From: Liolophura sinensis
Lineage: Eukaryota > Mollusca > Polyplacophora > Chitonida > Chitonidae
NCBI RefSeq assembly: GCF_032854445.1
Contig: NC_088300.1
Coordinates: 4,216,001-4,280,000, forward strand
Reading direction: 5' to 3'
DNA length: 64,000 nucleotides
The notes below the pieces were generated by a model. That model worked only from the letters and a program-made list of their open reading frames with translations, was not told where the DNA came from and ran no database searches. The translations under genes and the position numbers were made by a program. Within the stretch, counting starts at the first letter, position 1. Each line of letters begins with the position of its first letter. Of the stretch, positions 13,820 through 26,964 are shown in pieces.

Positions 13820-14360
13820 GTGTACCACCAGCCTCCACCAGGTCCTTGACAATCTCACCTGAACCTAAGGTAACTAAACTGGGAAGAGCCCTTTGCCTGG
13901 AACCTCCTCACCTAAAACTTTAATAACCAAATCTAGAAGAGATTTTCGCCAGGTAAACCTCCCTGGCAAACCTGCCAATCTAAAGCTTTGATAACCAAGA
14001 CAGGAAGAGGTATACCTACCTAACAACCCCCTGACTTAAAACTTGGATAACCAAGGCAGGAAGAGATATTCACCAAGTAAACCTACCTGACAAATCTCCA
14101 GACCTAAATCTTGCATAGCCAAGACAGGACAAAACATTCGCCATGTATACCTACCTAACAACCCCCAGACCTAAAACTTGGATAACCAAGACAGGAAGAG
14201 ACCTTCACCAGGTAAACCTACCTGACAACCTCCTGACCTAAAGCTTAGATAACCAAGGCTGGAAGAGACCTTCACCAGGAAAACCTACCTGACAATCTCC
14301 TGACTGAAAGCTTAGATAACCTAGGCTGGTAGAGACCCTGAACAGGCACACCTTACATGT
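13820..14360. repeat. Degenerate 67-bp tandem repeat, about 8 copies
   Basis: Recurring elements are GATAACCAAG-CAGGAAGAG, the segment ACCAGGTAAACCTACCTGAC, and ACCTAAAGCTT. The GATAACC motif recurs near 14045, 14180, 14247 and 14314 (spacing 67 or a multiple). The copies are more diverged than in the other arrays, so this array is probably older. Confidence 0.8.
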
Positions 14361-17300
14361 GCCTCACACACAGTGGAAAAAAGCGAGATACAGGCTTCAA
14401 CATGTGATCTTATTCATGAGTACATGACTGATAGTGATTCAAAACACACACGAGTCGCATCTACAGACAGCTCGGAATCCAGTGCCCTCGGATGACGACT
14501 GATGCAACATCCATGTAACTGGTTCGGCCCTTCACAATTTTTGATTCCAGTACTCCTATGTTACTCATGTTTTCACTGCATAACAAGCACATACTTTGTA
14601 AGTGCTCCACTATGCCAGGATTTGATATTAAACCTTTACCTTTATCTGTATGTAGCCAATGATTCTAATTTCTGGATGGGTCTCCAGAACACCTTTCATG
14701 CTCAAAGATACATGAAACACTTGGGTTTTTAGTTCTAAATATGTAGCACAGGATGTGGCTTAACACATAAAATTACAAAAAAAATTATTAGCTTTCTTCT
14801 TGGGGTGTAAGATGTCTTTAAACTATAGTTTTCATAAGGTACCAGTGGTCAGTCTGGAAATTAAGTACCCTGCTCTGGTTAGGTCAACAATGATAGCTGT
14901 CAAAACTTTGTTGGAGGAAGGGTGGGGCTGAACAGGGAACACTAAGCGGGTCCCACTTTCCCAGCATGTTCATCTATGATTTCATTTCCTAAAAATATGC
15001 CTAAAACAGAAGGGTTATTAAGAAATATTAAGTATACTTCAACAACAACAAAAAAAAACAACAACATTTTTTTGGGTGTGTCTTCATGTCTGTTTGAAAA
15101 CCACATTTTGTTTTAGAGTACCTTTTCATGTATGAGACTTTAACATTATTGGCCTGAGAATTGGAGTTCAAAGTATCCATGTACATGTAAGTGAAAGAAG
15201 TAAAAGATCTTAAATCTTTTCTGAGATATTCTGGTGTTGTTGATCTTGACAAAATAGGGTTATAATCAGCGGGAGATTTACAGGAGAAATCAGGCGAAAA
15301 CCACCAATGACTAGCAAGCAGTCTTCAGATTTCTTTGGTTACAGCTTTAACAAGCCAAGTGACAGGGCTGTTTACTCAAATTTCAGGGCAGAGCAAGAAA
15401 CTCTTCACATGAAACACTGATCAATGCCTCAAGTGTAAGAAAGTGGATTGTTGGACAAGTGAAAGCAATTTGGGATGGATTTTACCTTGGATATTGTGGT
15501 TTACAATTTACATACACCATGTGAGACTGCCTTGATCCCTGACTTTTCCTGGACACATGGCTTTCAAAGTGAACCTTAGGGATTTACAACCAGAAAAGTA
15601 GGGGACTTGGGGGCAGGAGTGGGGGGCGATGGTGCCCTGTCAGCATGTGTGGCTGTCCTTACAGGCTGTCAAGAAATTGTGGGGTGCTAACAAGATTGGT
15701 GTGAACAGTTAGGGAGGTTTAAATGGGGGTGGGGGTGGGGAAGTGCAAGAAGCTCCCAGGGTTTAAGAGCAAGTCAGGCCACATTTCAATTATAACAGCC
15801 CTAGGTTAAATTACATTAGATAACCCAGAAGTCAACACTTAATTTATATACATGTAATTCCATGGAGAGGAAACTGACACTTATATCATTGTTTACTGGC
15901 AGCTTTCCCACAACCCCCCTCCCCACCCCCCTCTGGAGGATTGAGATAGTGTAAACCCTGCCCTGTTTTACATGTTCCTTATATCTGACATCACATAACT
16001 CTCTGACACAGGATTACATATACCTCCACATACCATACAAATGCTACATTGAAATCATTCCATCACACAAGATGTTGAGGTACAAAGACCCTTATCAAAA
16101 ACAGAAATGGGCCCTTTTTGTTTGAAAACAGTCAATGTCATTTAAAAGAAAAGGTCTAAGGAAATGTACATGTACTATATCAATTTTTTCTCGCACACAT
16201 ACACGTATCAGTTACTTTACCAGATTATCTTTGGCTTTCAGAGCTTTAAAAATAACAATACAACAGCCATACTCACACAATTTGCACAAATAAGTAACAA
16301 TTCAACAGCCACAGTCACACCCTTTGCATAAATGCAGTGGGTGTACAGCATGTCCATTTAAATGTAAGAGCAAAGATAAACAGCTATGCTTCAGGGGACA
16401 ACTTTTCCATATATACTAGTAATAGAACAAACAACATGGTCTATCATGATATATATAAGCACAGGAACACTTTAAGGCTTGTTGGTGTCTAGCTCTCTGA
16501 AGTTTATTTCCTAATCTATGGAGATAAACAGCCATAAGTCACAGAGCCTTAGTTCTTCTTCCCCCCACCCAACAAAATTACAAACAGGGCTCCACTAAAA
16601 TGAGTGCTTGGGGCTTTAAGGTTTCAGTAAAATGAGATAACACATACAATACAAAAACTTTACAAAAGATTTTTTGTTCAACTTTTTTTTTTTTACTTCA
16701 AAGTGGCCATTAAAGGAGACAATTAGCATGCCTGATACGGTAAAACATGATGGTCGAGTACTGACTGAGACTTAGCGTTTTATTGGTTCTGGGTACCAAG
16801 TAGGGCTTTGTGACACCCATGACCTTGAAGTATCCTGTCTTTCCCCAATGTTGCCAGCATTTGTGAAGGCATTACAACAATAATTTTAGATGTAACCATA
16901 ATTCTATGTTGAGTATGGCATTACAGAGGCATATTACCATTTACCTATGCCTAATGACATGCATCTGACTTCGAAAGATCAATCTCATGTTCAGTTTTAT
17001 TAGGGGTTTTCTTCGACCATAAACTCACTCAAGTTGACATATTTAGAAGATTGACTTTTTTGCCTGGGTTACCTCTCCTTGTTGTCCAGACAACGGGAGA
17101 TGTTCAGCCAACTTTGAAATGTCAGACACGGGATTGTGTGGTAATTATGTGGTCTACAAGCGAATGTTGTATTGTTCTCACTTCGGGAGGACAGTTTAGA
17201 TCGGTGATGGATTTCCCATTATAATCCCCTTAAATGACATTTTTTTGGCAAATATAGGCCCCGGAGGTTTAATTTTGTATTAACACTTCTGGACTTTACG

Positions 17301-19085
17301 TGACATTTATGCCTTCACTTGAGATTTGGTCTAAGTTGATATAACTGACAAATGTCAATGTTACACCTAACTGTGTGCATAGGACTTTCTGAGGGACTAC
17401 CATACAGGGTTGCACCTTGCTGGTCATAATTTATAATTTTGTATGTTCAATGGCAGAAAGCAAGTCACCCTCCAGTGCTCTTCAGGGACACTGGTAACAT
17501 CACGTGCAGTCTCTGTATTCAGGTAGGAGAAGATTGCTGCAAGTTTGCATTTGTGGCATTCTTTAGTGTATGACTGAGAGGGCAATTCAGTACTGTGTTA
17601 ATAAGGCTTAGGAATACTGAAAATCTGTCAGAATAAAGGTAAGACATTTGTTAATACCCATGTGCATGTATGTACTAACTGATCTTTATCATGCATGTGG
17701 TTGTCTATGGATACATGTCATACATGTAGACAGATACATGTGCATACATATACATTAATAACCATCAGAAACCTCTCACCTTAGGAGAAACGAATTTTTC
17801 AGATGCAAAACACTTAAAGAACATATTTGTATCAAACATAGCTTTTATCAAAAGTACAAACACAGTGTGTAACAAGAAGTGAATATTTTATCAATTAATA
17901 CATGAAAGGTGATCTTCCCTTCTAATAAGAGTGTATTATGAAGTATTCGTAATTCCTAATGGTCTACATATGTATATGGCAAAGCTAAAGTTACATGTTA
18001 GGCTGCACAATTACAACACAATACCATGTCTGGACTGATGTGATATTTGAAGTTCGCTTAAGGCCTCCCAGCTTCTAGACAATAAGGGGAGTAAGCCCAG
18101 TCAAATTTAAGTCAGCACAATTTAGCGCTGTCTACAATATGTCTCTTTAATATCACCTTGAATATAAAATTTACTATTAGGCAATATTATATCTGTACTT
18201 GATGGATTTGGAAAACCTACATTCTTACATTAATCTGTCAGATGAAAAAAAGTTCATTATATTCGTACTTTGTTTGATATTTGCACATTTATGTAAATAA
18301 ATCCTGTATTCAGAATTAACATGATTCCCAGCACGGCAGTAGTGTAAAGTTTTCTATCATTATAACCATTCACTTCAAACTTTCCATATGGCCATCTTTT
18401 CTCTCATTAATAACCTAGGCCAGATAACTATACACTGGAGCATGTTACCATTGGTTCTGACAAACACTTGGACATGTGTCAGTGTGTCAAAATAGATGTT
18501 TATTTATATGTGCTCTCTTCTCTACTTATTCACACCAATAACTCCTGATGATTATCTATATGACATGTGTGAGATGGGAGAAGACCACTGCTAACTTAGT
18601 GGCACCCATGCCTAATGCATTCCACACACCAACACATACACATTAGGCTCCCAAGGCTTTTAAGGTACATGGACATCAGACTACTATGTTCACTATTAAC
18701 ATGCATATATATATATATATGTCTCCAGCACAAAGGGTTTGACCACTGAAGCTTTTCATGCTGCGCTTGCCAACAGAACCAGAATATAGTAATATGATAA
18801 CCATATACATCTTTCAAATGGATACCAGTTCACAGTATAGGTTTATTTTAATAATTGCTTGTGCTTACACTTATACTCAGAGTAGCTATATGATTATTAT
18901 TCTGCAACATTAGCATCAACATCTTGAAGCTTTCATGGGGCTTTCAGAGTTAATACTGTTATTGTCATAACAGCTATAAAAGGTTTCCATGCATTTAATC
19001 CACTAGATTTGATCTCCATACATCTAATGTCCCCTGCATGTTTGATCACTGGGACAATTGATATACAAGCTTAATTCATGTTCAT
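14361..19085. other. Unique DNA without a supported gene
   Basis: No exon could be supported. A C-rich tract lies at about 15914-15932 and a short AT dinucleotide run near 18706-18720. An open frame at 15250-15420 on the plus strand is about the length expected by chance. If the TRIM9-like gene extends leftwards, this would be intronic to that gene. Confidence 0.4.
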
Positions 19086-19399
19086 AACCTATTACATGTA
19101 CACTACCGTATAACAGACGTAACCTATTACATGTACACTACCATCTAATAGACATAACCTATTACATGTACCATACCATCTAATAGACATAACCTATTAC
19201 ATGTACACTACCATCTAACAGACATAACCTATTACATGTACACTACCATCTAATAGACATAACCTATTACATGTACCATACCATCTAATAGACATAACCT
19301 ATTATATGTATACTACCATCTAACAGACATAACCTATTACATGTACACTACCATATAATAAACATAACCTATTACATGTACACTACCATCTAATAGACA
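19086..19399. repeat. 35-bp minisatellite, 9 copies
   Basis: The monomer is AACCTATTACATGTACACTA followed by CCATCTAATAGACAT. The core TTACATGTA is shared in part with other arrays in the window. Variants include a CCATACC block in two copies. Confidence 0.93.
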
Positions 19400-19464
19400 T
19401 GATGCCATGACAAGTACCCTGTATGACCTCAAATTTTACCCACAAAAGTGCATTTTTAGAGGCA

Positions 19465-19565
19465 AATTAATGTCATAAAATATTATTTTTGGGAGCTGAA
19501 ACTTTTAATTTTCCAGTAGGATATCATTCCATGTTTCAAGGAAACCTAAAAATACCTTTCTAAAA
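19465..19565 (+). repeat. Unclassified interspersed repeat, copy 1
   Basis: The segment with TTTTTGGGAGCTGAAACTTT followed by TTCCAGTAGGATATC resembles segments near 35030-35160 and 37455-37640, which carry GGTTTTGGTGCTGAGACTTA and CCCAGTAGGATAT. All three are in the same orientation. No termini could be defined and I do not know the family. Confidence 0.5.
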
Positions 19566-20036
19566 TCAAAAGAACTCTCGTAAAAAGTTTGTCTTCAAAA
19601 AAAAAAACAAATACATTCACAATCAATTGGTTGTTTCACACAAGTTTCACTACAAAAAGAAGAAATTCTTGGTGTGACAAAAACCGCTGTAATCTTGGAA
19701 ACAAATCAAGGGTCAAAATGGTCATTTCTATGTTTAGATGTACACATGTACAGTATGCTAGGTTTTTACACCAAGCCAGATAAGCCAAGTGTCTGAAAGG
19801 CATGCAGTGTACAAATTACACTGACACAAGTAAACATTGACTTATTACATCTTTATCTCCTGTAGGTGAATGTATCTTACATTTAATAACAGGGGCACAA
19901 GAGCTGTTAAAAAATTTAGAGCGATGCATAATGACACCAGGGGGTCATAAACTGACATTTGACAACTGGAGAGAATAAGGCAGGAAATTACAAATACAGC
20001 TGAGGTCAGAAAGCTGCTGGTGAACTGGCTGCTTTT

Positions 20037-22629
20037 CTACATGTAGGATTCTCTTAGAGTCTTGCTCCCAGCTCCCGCAGCATCCACACTACATGTAGAA
20101 TTCTCCTAGAGTCTTGCTCCCAGCTCCCGCAGCATCCACACTACATGTAGAATTCTCCTAAAGTCTTGCTTCCAGCTCCCGCAGCATCCACACTACATGT
20201 AGGATTCTCCTGGAGTCTTGCTCCCAGCTCCCGCAGCATCCACACTACATGTAGGATTCTCTTAGAGTCTTGCTCCCTGTTCACACAGCATCCACACTAC
20301 ATGTAGAATTCTAGAGTCTTGCTCCCAGCTCCCGCAGCATCCACACTACATGTAGAATTCTCCTAGAGTCTTGCTCCCAGCTCACACAGCATCCACACTA
20401 CATGTAGAATTCTAGAGTCTTGCTCCCAGCTCCCGCAGCATCCACACTACATGTAGAATTCTCCTAAAGTCTTGCTCCCAGCTCACACAGCATCCACACT
20501 ACATGTAGGATTCTCCTGGAGTCTTGCTCCTAGCTCCCGCAGCATCCACACTACATGTAGAATTCTCCTAAAGTCTTGCTCCCAGCTCACACAGCATCCA
20601 CACTACATGTAGGATTCTCCTGGAGTCTTGCTCCTAGCTCCCGCAGCATCCACACTACATGTAGAATTCTCCTAGAGTCTTGCTCCCAGTTCACACAGCA
20701 TCCACACTACATGTAGAATTCTAGAGTCTTGCTCCCAGCTCCCGCAGCATCCACACTACATGTAGGATTCTCCTAGAGTCTTGCTCCCAGCTCAAGCAGC
20801 ATCCACACTACATGTAGGATTCTCCTAGAGTCTTGCTCCCAGCTCCCGCAGCATCCACACTACATGTAGGATTCTCCTAGAGTCTTGCTTCCAGCTTACG
20901 CAGCATCCACACTACATGTAAGATTCTCCTAGAGTCTTGCTCCCAGCTGCTGCAGCATCCACACTACATGTAGGATTCTCCTAGAGTCTTGCTTCCAGCT
21001 CCTGCAGCATCCACACTACACGTAGAATTCTCCTGGAGTCTTGCTTCCAGCTCCCGCAGCATCCACACTACATGTAAGATTCTCCTAGAGTCTTGCTCCC
21101 AGCTCCCGCAGCATCCACACTACATGTAGGATTCTCCTAGAGTCTTGCTCCCAGCTCCCGCAGCATCCACACTACATGTAGGATTCTCCTGGAGTCTTGC
21201 TTCCAGCTCACGCAGCATCCACACTACATGTAGGATTCTCCTAGAGTCTTGCTCCCAGCTCCTGCAGCATCCACACTACATGTAGGATTCTCCTAGAGTC
21301 TTGCTCCCAGCTCACGCAGCATCCACACTACATGTAGGATTCTCCTAGAGTCTTGCTTCCAGCTCCCGCAGCATCCACACTACATGTAGGATTCTCCTAG
21401 AGTCTTGCTTCCAGCTCACGCAGCATCCACACTACACGTAGGATTCTCCTGGAGTCTTGCTTCCAGCTCACGCAGCATCCACACTACATGTAAGATTCTC
21501 CTAGAGTCTTGCTCCCAGCTCCTGCAGCATCCACACTACACGTAGGATTCTCCTGGAGTCTTGCTTCCAGCTCACGCAGCATCCACACTACATGTAAGAT
21601 TCTCCTAAAGTCTTGCTTCCAGCTCACGCAGCATCCACACTACATGTAAGATTCTCCTAGAGTCTTGCTTCCAGCTCACGCAGCATCCACACTACATGTA
21701 AGATTCTCCTAGAGTCTTGCTTCCAGCTCACGCAGCATCCACACTACATGTAGGATTCTCCTAGAGTCTTGCTTCCAGCTCCCGCAGCATCCACACTACA
21801 TGTAGGATTCTCCTAGAGTCTTGCTCCCAGCTCCCGCAGCATCCACACTACATGTAAGATTCTCCTAGAGTCTTGCTCCCAGCTCCCGCAGCATCCACAC
21901 TACATGTAAGATTCTCCTAGAGTCTTGCCCCCAGCTCCCGCAGCATCCACACTACATGTAGGATTCTCCTAGAGTCTTGCTCCCAGCTCCCGCAGCATCC
22001 ACACTACATGTAAGATTCTCCTAGAGTCTTGCCCCCAGCTCCCGCAGCATCCACACTACATGTAGGATTCTCCTAGAGTCTTGCTCCCAGCTCCCGCAGC
22101 ATCCACACTACATGTAGGATTCTCCTAGAGTCTTGCTTCCAGCTCCCGCAGCATCCACACTACATGTAGGATTCTCCTAGAGTCTTGCTCCCAGCTCCCG
22201 CAGCATCCACACTACATGTAAGATTCTCCTAGAGTCTTGCTTCCAGCTCCCGCAGCATCCACACTACATGTAGGATTCTCCTAGAGTCTTGCTCCCAGCT
22301 CCCGCAGCATCCACACTACATGTAGGATTCTCCTAGAGTCTTGCTTCCAGCTCCCGCAGCATCCACACTACACGTAGGATTCTCCTGGAGTCTTGCTTCC
22401 AGCTCACGCAGCATCCACACTACACGTAGGATTCTCCTGGAGTCTTGCTTCCACCTCACGCAGCATCCACACTACACGTAAGATTCTCCTAGAGTCTTGC
22501 TCCCAGCTCCTGCAGCATCCACACTACACGTAGGATTCTCCTAGAGTCTTGCCCCCAGCTCCTGCAGCATCCACACTACATGTAAGATTCTCCTAGAGTC
22601 TTGCCCCCAGCTCACGCAGCATCCACACC
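20037..22629. repeat. 52-bp minisatellite, about 50 copies
   Basis: The monomer is CTACATGTAGGATTCTCCTA, then GAGTCTTGCTCCCAGCTCCC and GCAGCATCCACA. It opens with the 10-bp palindrome CTACATGTAG. A subset of left-hand copies has a 3-bp deletion (ATTCTAGAGTC instead of ATTCTCCTAGAGTC), while right-hand copies are more uniform. Some copies have TACACGTAG, a CpG variant of the palindrome. Confidence 0.97.
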
Positions 22630-25600
22630 AACATTTCCAAGTGACATTTTGCTTGATTCTGATTGATTCATGCACCTAGTAGGTTCACCATATAGCTTGT
22701 TTTGAAGTTTGATTAATTTTTCATCAGAAAAACTCAGTTGTTGACATCAAAAGTATCATTTTATAGTTTTTATGTCTATCTGAAAGTGCATTTTTACATG
22801 AGAAACTTTAGGTGAAATACAGCATATGCAGCTATAGGCAAATGTAAACTATCTGGTGCAATACCTTGCTGCTCATTTCCAATTCTGGAATATAATTTCA
22901 CTGAAACCATACATGTATTTAAGATCAAAATGCTCCAGAAACAGTTAAGAAACTTGCAGTTTTTGAAAAGTATAAACCGACAGTTTTCTTCAAAACAAAA
23001 ATCAAAGACTACAGCTTAACAGCATATTGGCAGTAGCTGAGCCATACTACTGTCAAGTGTAACCATGGAGACTGATTACACGTCCTCCAAGTACAGAAAC
23101 ACTGTCAAAGTCAGAAGTTAAACCAAGCCCTGTAAACTGGCCACGATCTAACTGACTGGGACAGGACGATAATGACTGTGGTTGATTTAACAAAAAAAAA
23201 GGAATTGTTTACTACATGGCAACTTTAAATAGAACAGCAAATGAGCGTAATTTGACAAAAAATGCGCTGCAGTGACATTAGTGTTTACTGAAGCAGAAAC
23301 TTCAGTCAACCTATTTTATAACTAAGACAGTGTCATTTTTTCTTGTACCACAGACAAAGTGGCAAAACATATTATTTCACCAGAAAACAACAAGAGAAGA
23401 CTGAGATGAAAGAAGCAACAGACCTTTCATTGCACAAGTTCATACATTAACACATATCCATACAAGCTAATCTTGAAACAGACTTGCTGCAAAATATCAA
23501 AGTAATGATATCTCTAGAGTCTTCTATTTAGCAAAAATATGCAGAGCCTTACTTGTGCAACAAGGTATAAAGTAAAAACTGCTTTGGCATGAGAGTTTGT
23601 ACAAGGTAGGCTGTATGACTGTAGCTCACTGCATGGCAGAGATTTCCACTAATGCCTGATGGGCCCAGATATGGCTGGGAACCTTAAAGGGGCTTGCCAT
23701 GGAGCATTTGGGCTATAAGACCAACCCACTAAAAACATTAAGATTTTTAACTGAAGCCTGCTTCCGAAGGACACCTATACTTATCTATTCATTCCCTTAT
23801 AATGTACGTAAATACTCAGAATAAAATCTATGTGTTCAAAAAAAAGAGAAAAAAAAAGAAAAAAAAAAAAAGGGTAACAGGCTACTACAGTGCATTAGTG
23901 CATTAACACTGGTTCTACCAACTATCTCTTAGTATTTTCATCGTAACACAAGTAGTGCTATAAAAATAAACAAATAAGTATTCTGAACAAAAGAAATGTA
24001 AGATTTTAATTTATTATTTGTAACTGTCAAAGGCTCTCTCAAATTCTCAACATTATAAAGCATCTTGTACTTTGAGTAAGAGTACGCACTGTTCTGGTGA
24101 TGTTATCAAGCTCAGGGCACTTCTCATCTACACTGAAGCTCTAATTATGTACTTAAATACATGTATACAAGAGGCTATTTAGAAAAATGGTGGGCTTACA
24201 ACCTGGATTCAAAATATTTATTTTAGGGACAGTATAAACTTTGGACCACACTGATCAAAAAATTGGACACAACAAACAGATGCATATTTCTTGCCATGCA
24301 TGTAATTTGTAACCTCCTGTGTTACTGTGTAAACATGTATGTCTACGCCACCTTTCACAAAAACATGTTAAATCCAAAATGGCATGTGTGGGCGTGGCTG
24401 TAGAAAGATGTGCATGTTGATTAAGCTGGTCCGCTATAATGTGATTCCCTTGAGTGGATTATAAGAATATCTAAAATGCATTAGTGTGATGACAGTATAG
24501 CCAACTTGAATACACTCGCAGTATCTGTATTGGAACTATGAACACATGAACTGTGCCACAGCCATCTGCCAAACAATAGGCTAAATATCTCTGGGCTGTG
24601 TTACAAGTGGTGTTTTCAGAAGCTACTGTATATATAGGAAGTGACCTGAGGGTGAACAGTGTTGACTAATGGCTTATAATAAAACCCCCATGTGGCCTAT
24701 ATGTAGCTGCATGTCAGTTTCACTCCCCCACACATCACAGAGCTGACGAGCTGACAGGCCACTTCCGTCCTGCAAAGGTGTGCAGAGTTGTTTCAACTGA
24801 ACCAAGCATGGCTGAAAGACAGATTATTTGCCCACACACCTGCCTCACTAGCCTGCCCCAAACAACAGGTAGGGGCTGCACACAAGCTCCTGACCAGTCA
24901 TCAATACATGCTACATCAGCGTCTCCCAAAAGCTTGTGGATTTAACGGTCAGAATTAACCTCTCCTTACCCCTGGCTAGGATCAGCCTAGAGCTACACAC
25001 CCAACAGCTCCTGTACTGATTACAGATTGACATAAATGTTTAGTCTACACATGGCCTAGCTTTTCCAACAGGAACTCCCTATTCTCAGATAGACAGTGCT
25101 GGGTATGAAGTTCACATCCATACCTTCTAATCCCTTAATAGCGTTCACCTTGCACTCCAAGTTCAAAACCATTACTCGTCAAAGTTTGTCACACCTATGC
25201 ACATTTATGAACTTTCAACATTTTCACAGCAAATCTTTTCACCTGATCCACTTTGTTAACAGTATGGTGAGACACGCATAATCATGACTGCAAAAACAAC
25301 AGTTCAACTGTATATTAAAAGTGGCAATAAACTGGAAACCATCAACATGTGAAAGTATCTGCCAAAATGAAAGCCACCAAAATTTGCATAAATGGTAGGT
25401 GAATAAAAATGAGTGCAACACTTGTGGAATAACCACCACTCAGTGTTGAAACATCACTTAGGACACAGAGAGATCAAAATCAGTTATGATAATACCACCA
25501 CAGCATAAAAGCACCATTTTGAATCAGTGTCACATTTCATATTAAATATGGATTAGATTTATATTGCTAGGTCTGACAGAAGTTTACAGCTGGGTGTAGA

Positions 25601-26214
25601 ACAACACTGCAACTAGCAGCAACTGGCACAACTGGAACCAACCTAAAGCATATCACTGGGCACTGGTTTTAGTGGATTTATGCTGGCTTCCCATCACCAA
25701 CAATTGCTGACTCAGCACATGTTCGGAGTTGAACAAGTTCTACCTTTTTGCGTTTAGTTATACATTTAGTTATACCCAGTTCTGCTGATCTACATGTCTT
25801 TGCACCCAGTTGATCACAGCTGCTCAAGATCACAAGGCAACTTTTCAACAAAAACATTTATGCTTAGGTTGACTTCGCAAAGATGGACCCAGTTGCCAAG
25901 GATCACAAGTCGACCTAAGCCCAGCCTCACTACTAATAAGAGCTTTTCCAATTCACTGAAACTATGGGTTTGGCACAGCAACTTCTTGCCAATGTGAGGC
26001 AGACTGTCAAATTGACATCACCTTATCATCATATATTCAAACATATCATCTTTCCCATGTAATGAAATGAGGTTTGGCATGTGATGTGTTAACAAGCCAA
26101 TATGGTAAATCTCAACAAAGGCAATTGACAAATCATGTAACAGTGACGCAGCCTGACCGGTAATATTTTCTGGTGCAATCATGAAATATCAAATGTATAC
26201 ATCTTACACCTTAC
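22630..26214 (-). other. Intron 1 of the TRIM9-like gene (start of it)
   Basis: Downstream of the TRIM9-like exon the minus strand reads as intron, opening with GTAAGG at 26214-26209. I searched for the coiled-coil exon expected next and could not find it, so the intron probably runs leftwards past several arrays. A-rich low-complexity sequence lies at 23839-23872. No other gene was seen. Confidence 0.6.
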
Positions 26215-26964
26215 CTTTTGTGATTTAGACATTGCTCCCAGAGCCTGTACGTCATGGTTGATATGTAGACCTTCTTGCGCACACAGGTAACATACAGGTA
26301 TACGACACATGACACAGAACATGCTAAGCTGTTCGTCTGCATGTTCCCTGCAGCGTGCTTCTTTTCCTTTGTTTTTGACTCGTAACAATGCTTTCCCTTG
26401 TGTGGGATCCACCAGGTTGTGTTTTACAAGCGGTCCACGTGACGGGTGACAACTGTCACGGCAAGTGTCGCAATAAAACACCTCACACTGCTCACACATA
26501 ACAGTTGCCTCATTGCTACCTTCCTCACACAGCTGACATTTAATTGTCACTGGTTTGTTTTCGGCATATTTATGAACAATGTTTTCAAGCACTTTATTTT
26601 GTGGGAGTGATTTGATGCCATTTTCGTCCATGAACACAGGTCTTTTACACACAGGGCATTTCAAGCCATAGACACTTCCCTGGATCGACTGCAGGTAAAG
26701 GTTGCCGATGCTAGGTGTGCCCACATAGCTGTTAGGCCGACTGTTGCACACAACACCACTGTCTGTTTCACTCAAAATACTAAGCTTGTCGATTTCAGGA
26801 TAGTCCAATTCGTTAATTGTTTGTGAAGTTGAGCCATCTTCCGGTGAGTGAGCAGGCTCCTGTAGTTTTGAAGCACAAGCCATACACAATGAATGAGCGC
26901 ACGGGAGAAGAAGGGGTTGACAATACAAGCTGGTGCAAGATGGGCATTTCAGTTCGTCCTCCAT
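26215..26964 (-). CDS. TRIM9: TRIM9-like RING/B-box E3 ubiquitin ligase, coding exon 1
   Basis: This exon encodes the first 250 residues of a TRIM-family E3 ligase. The N-terminal RING starts with CPSC (7-10) and CAHSLCMAC (22-30). It has a long acidic/serine-rich insertion (about 35-98), and its last Cys pair is CPVC (103-106). The split RING with this loop is characteristic of the TRIM9/TRIM67 (C-I) subfamily. B-box 1 spans about 143-184 and B-box 2 about 205-240. The exon ends at MSKSQK with donor CAAAAG|GTAAGG; the open frame continues 11 codons into the intron and should not be counted. The coiled coil, COS box, FN3 and SPRY domains would be on later exons that were not found. Known family members act in neurons in axon guidance and vesicle release. 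TRIM67 is the alternative name if the two are not separated in this lineage. The ATG is preceded by TTCAAGA. Confidence 0.93.

Noticed and set aside
15250-15420. 56-codon open frame with SSDFFGYSFNKPSDRAVYS
   Set aside because: The length is near chance expectation, there is no convincing donor after it, and I know no similar protein.
26179-26214. Extension of the TRIM9-like reading frame by 11 codons to a stop
   Set aside because: The extension starts exactly at a consensus donor GTAAGG after MSKSQK, and the family continues with a coiled coil there, so it is intron.
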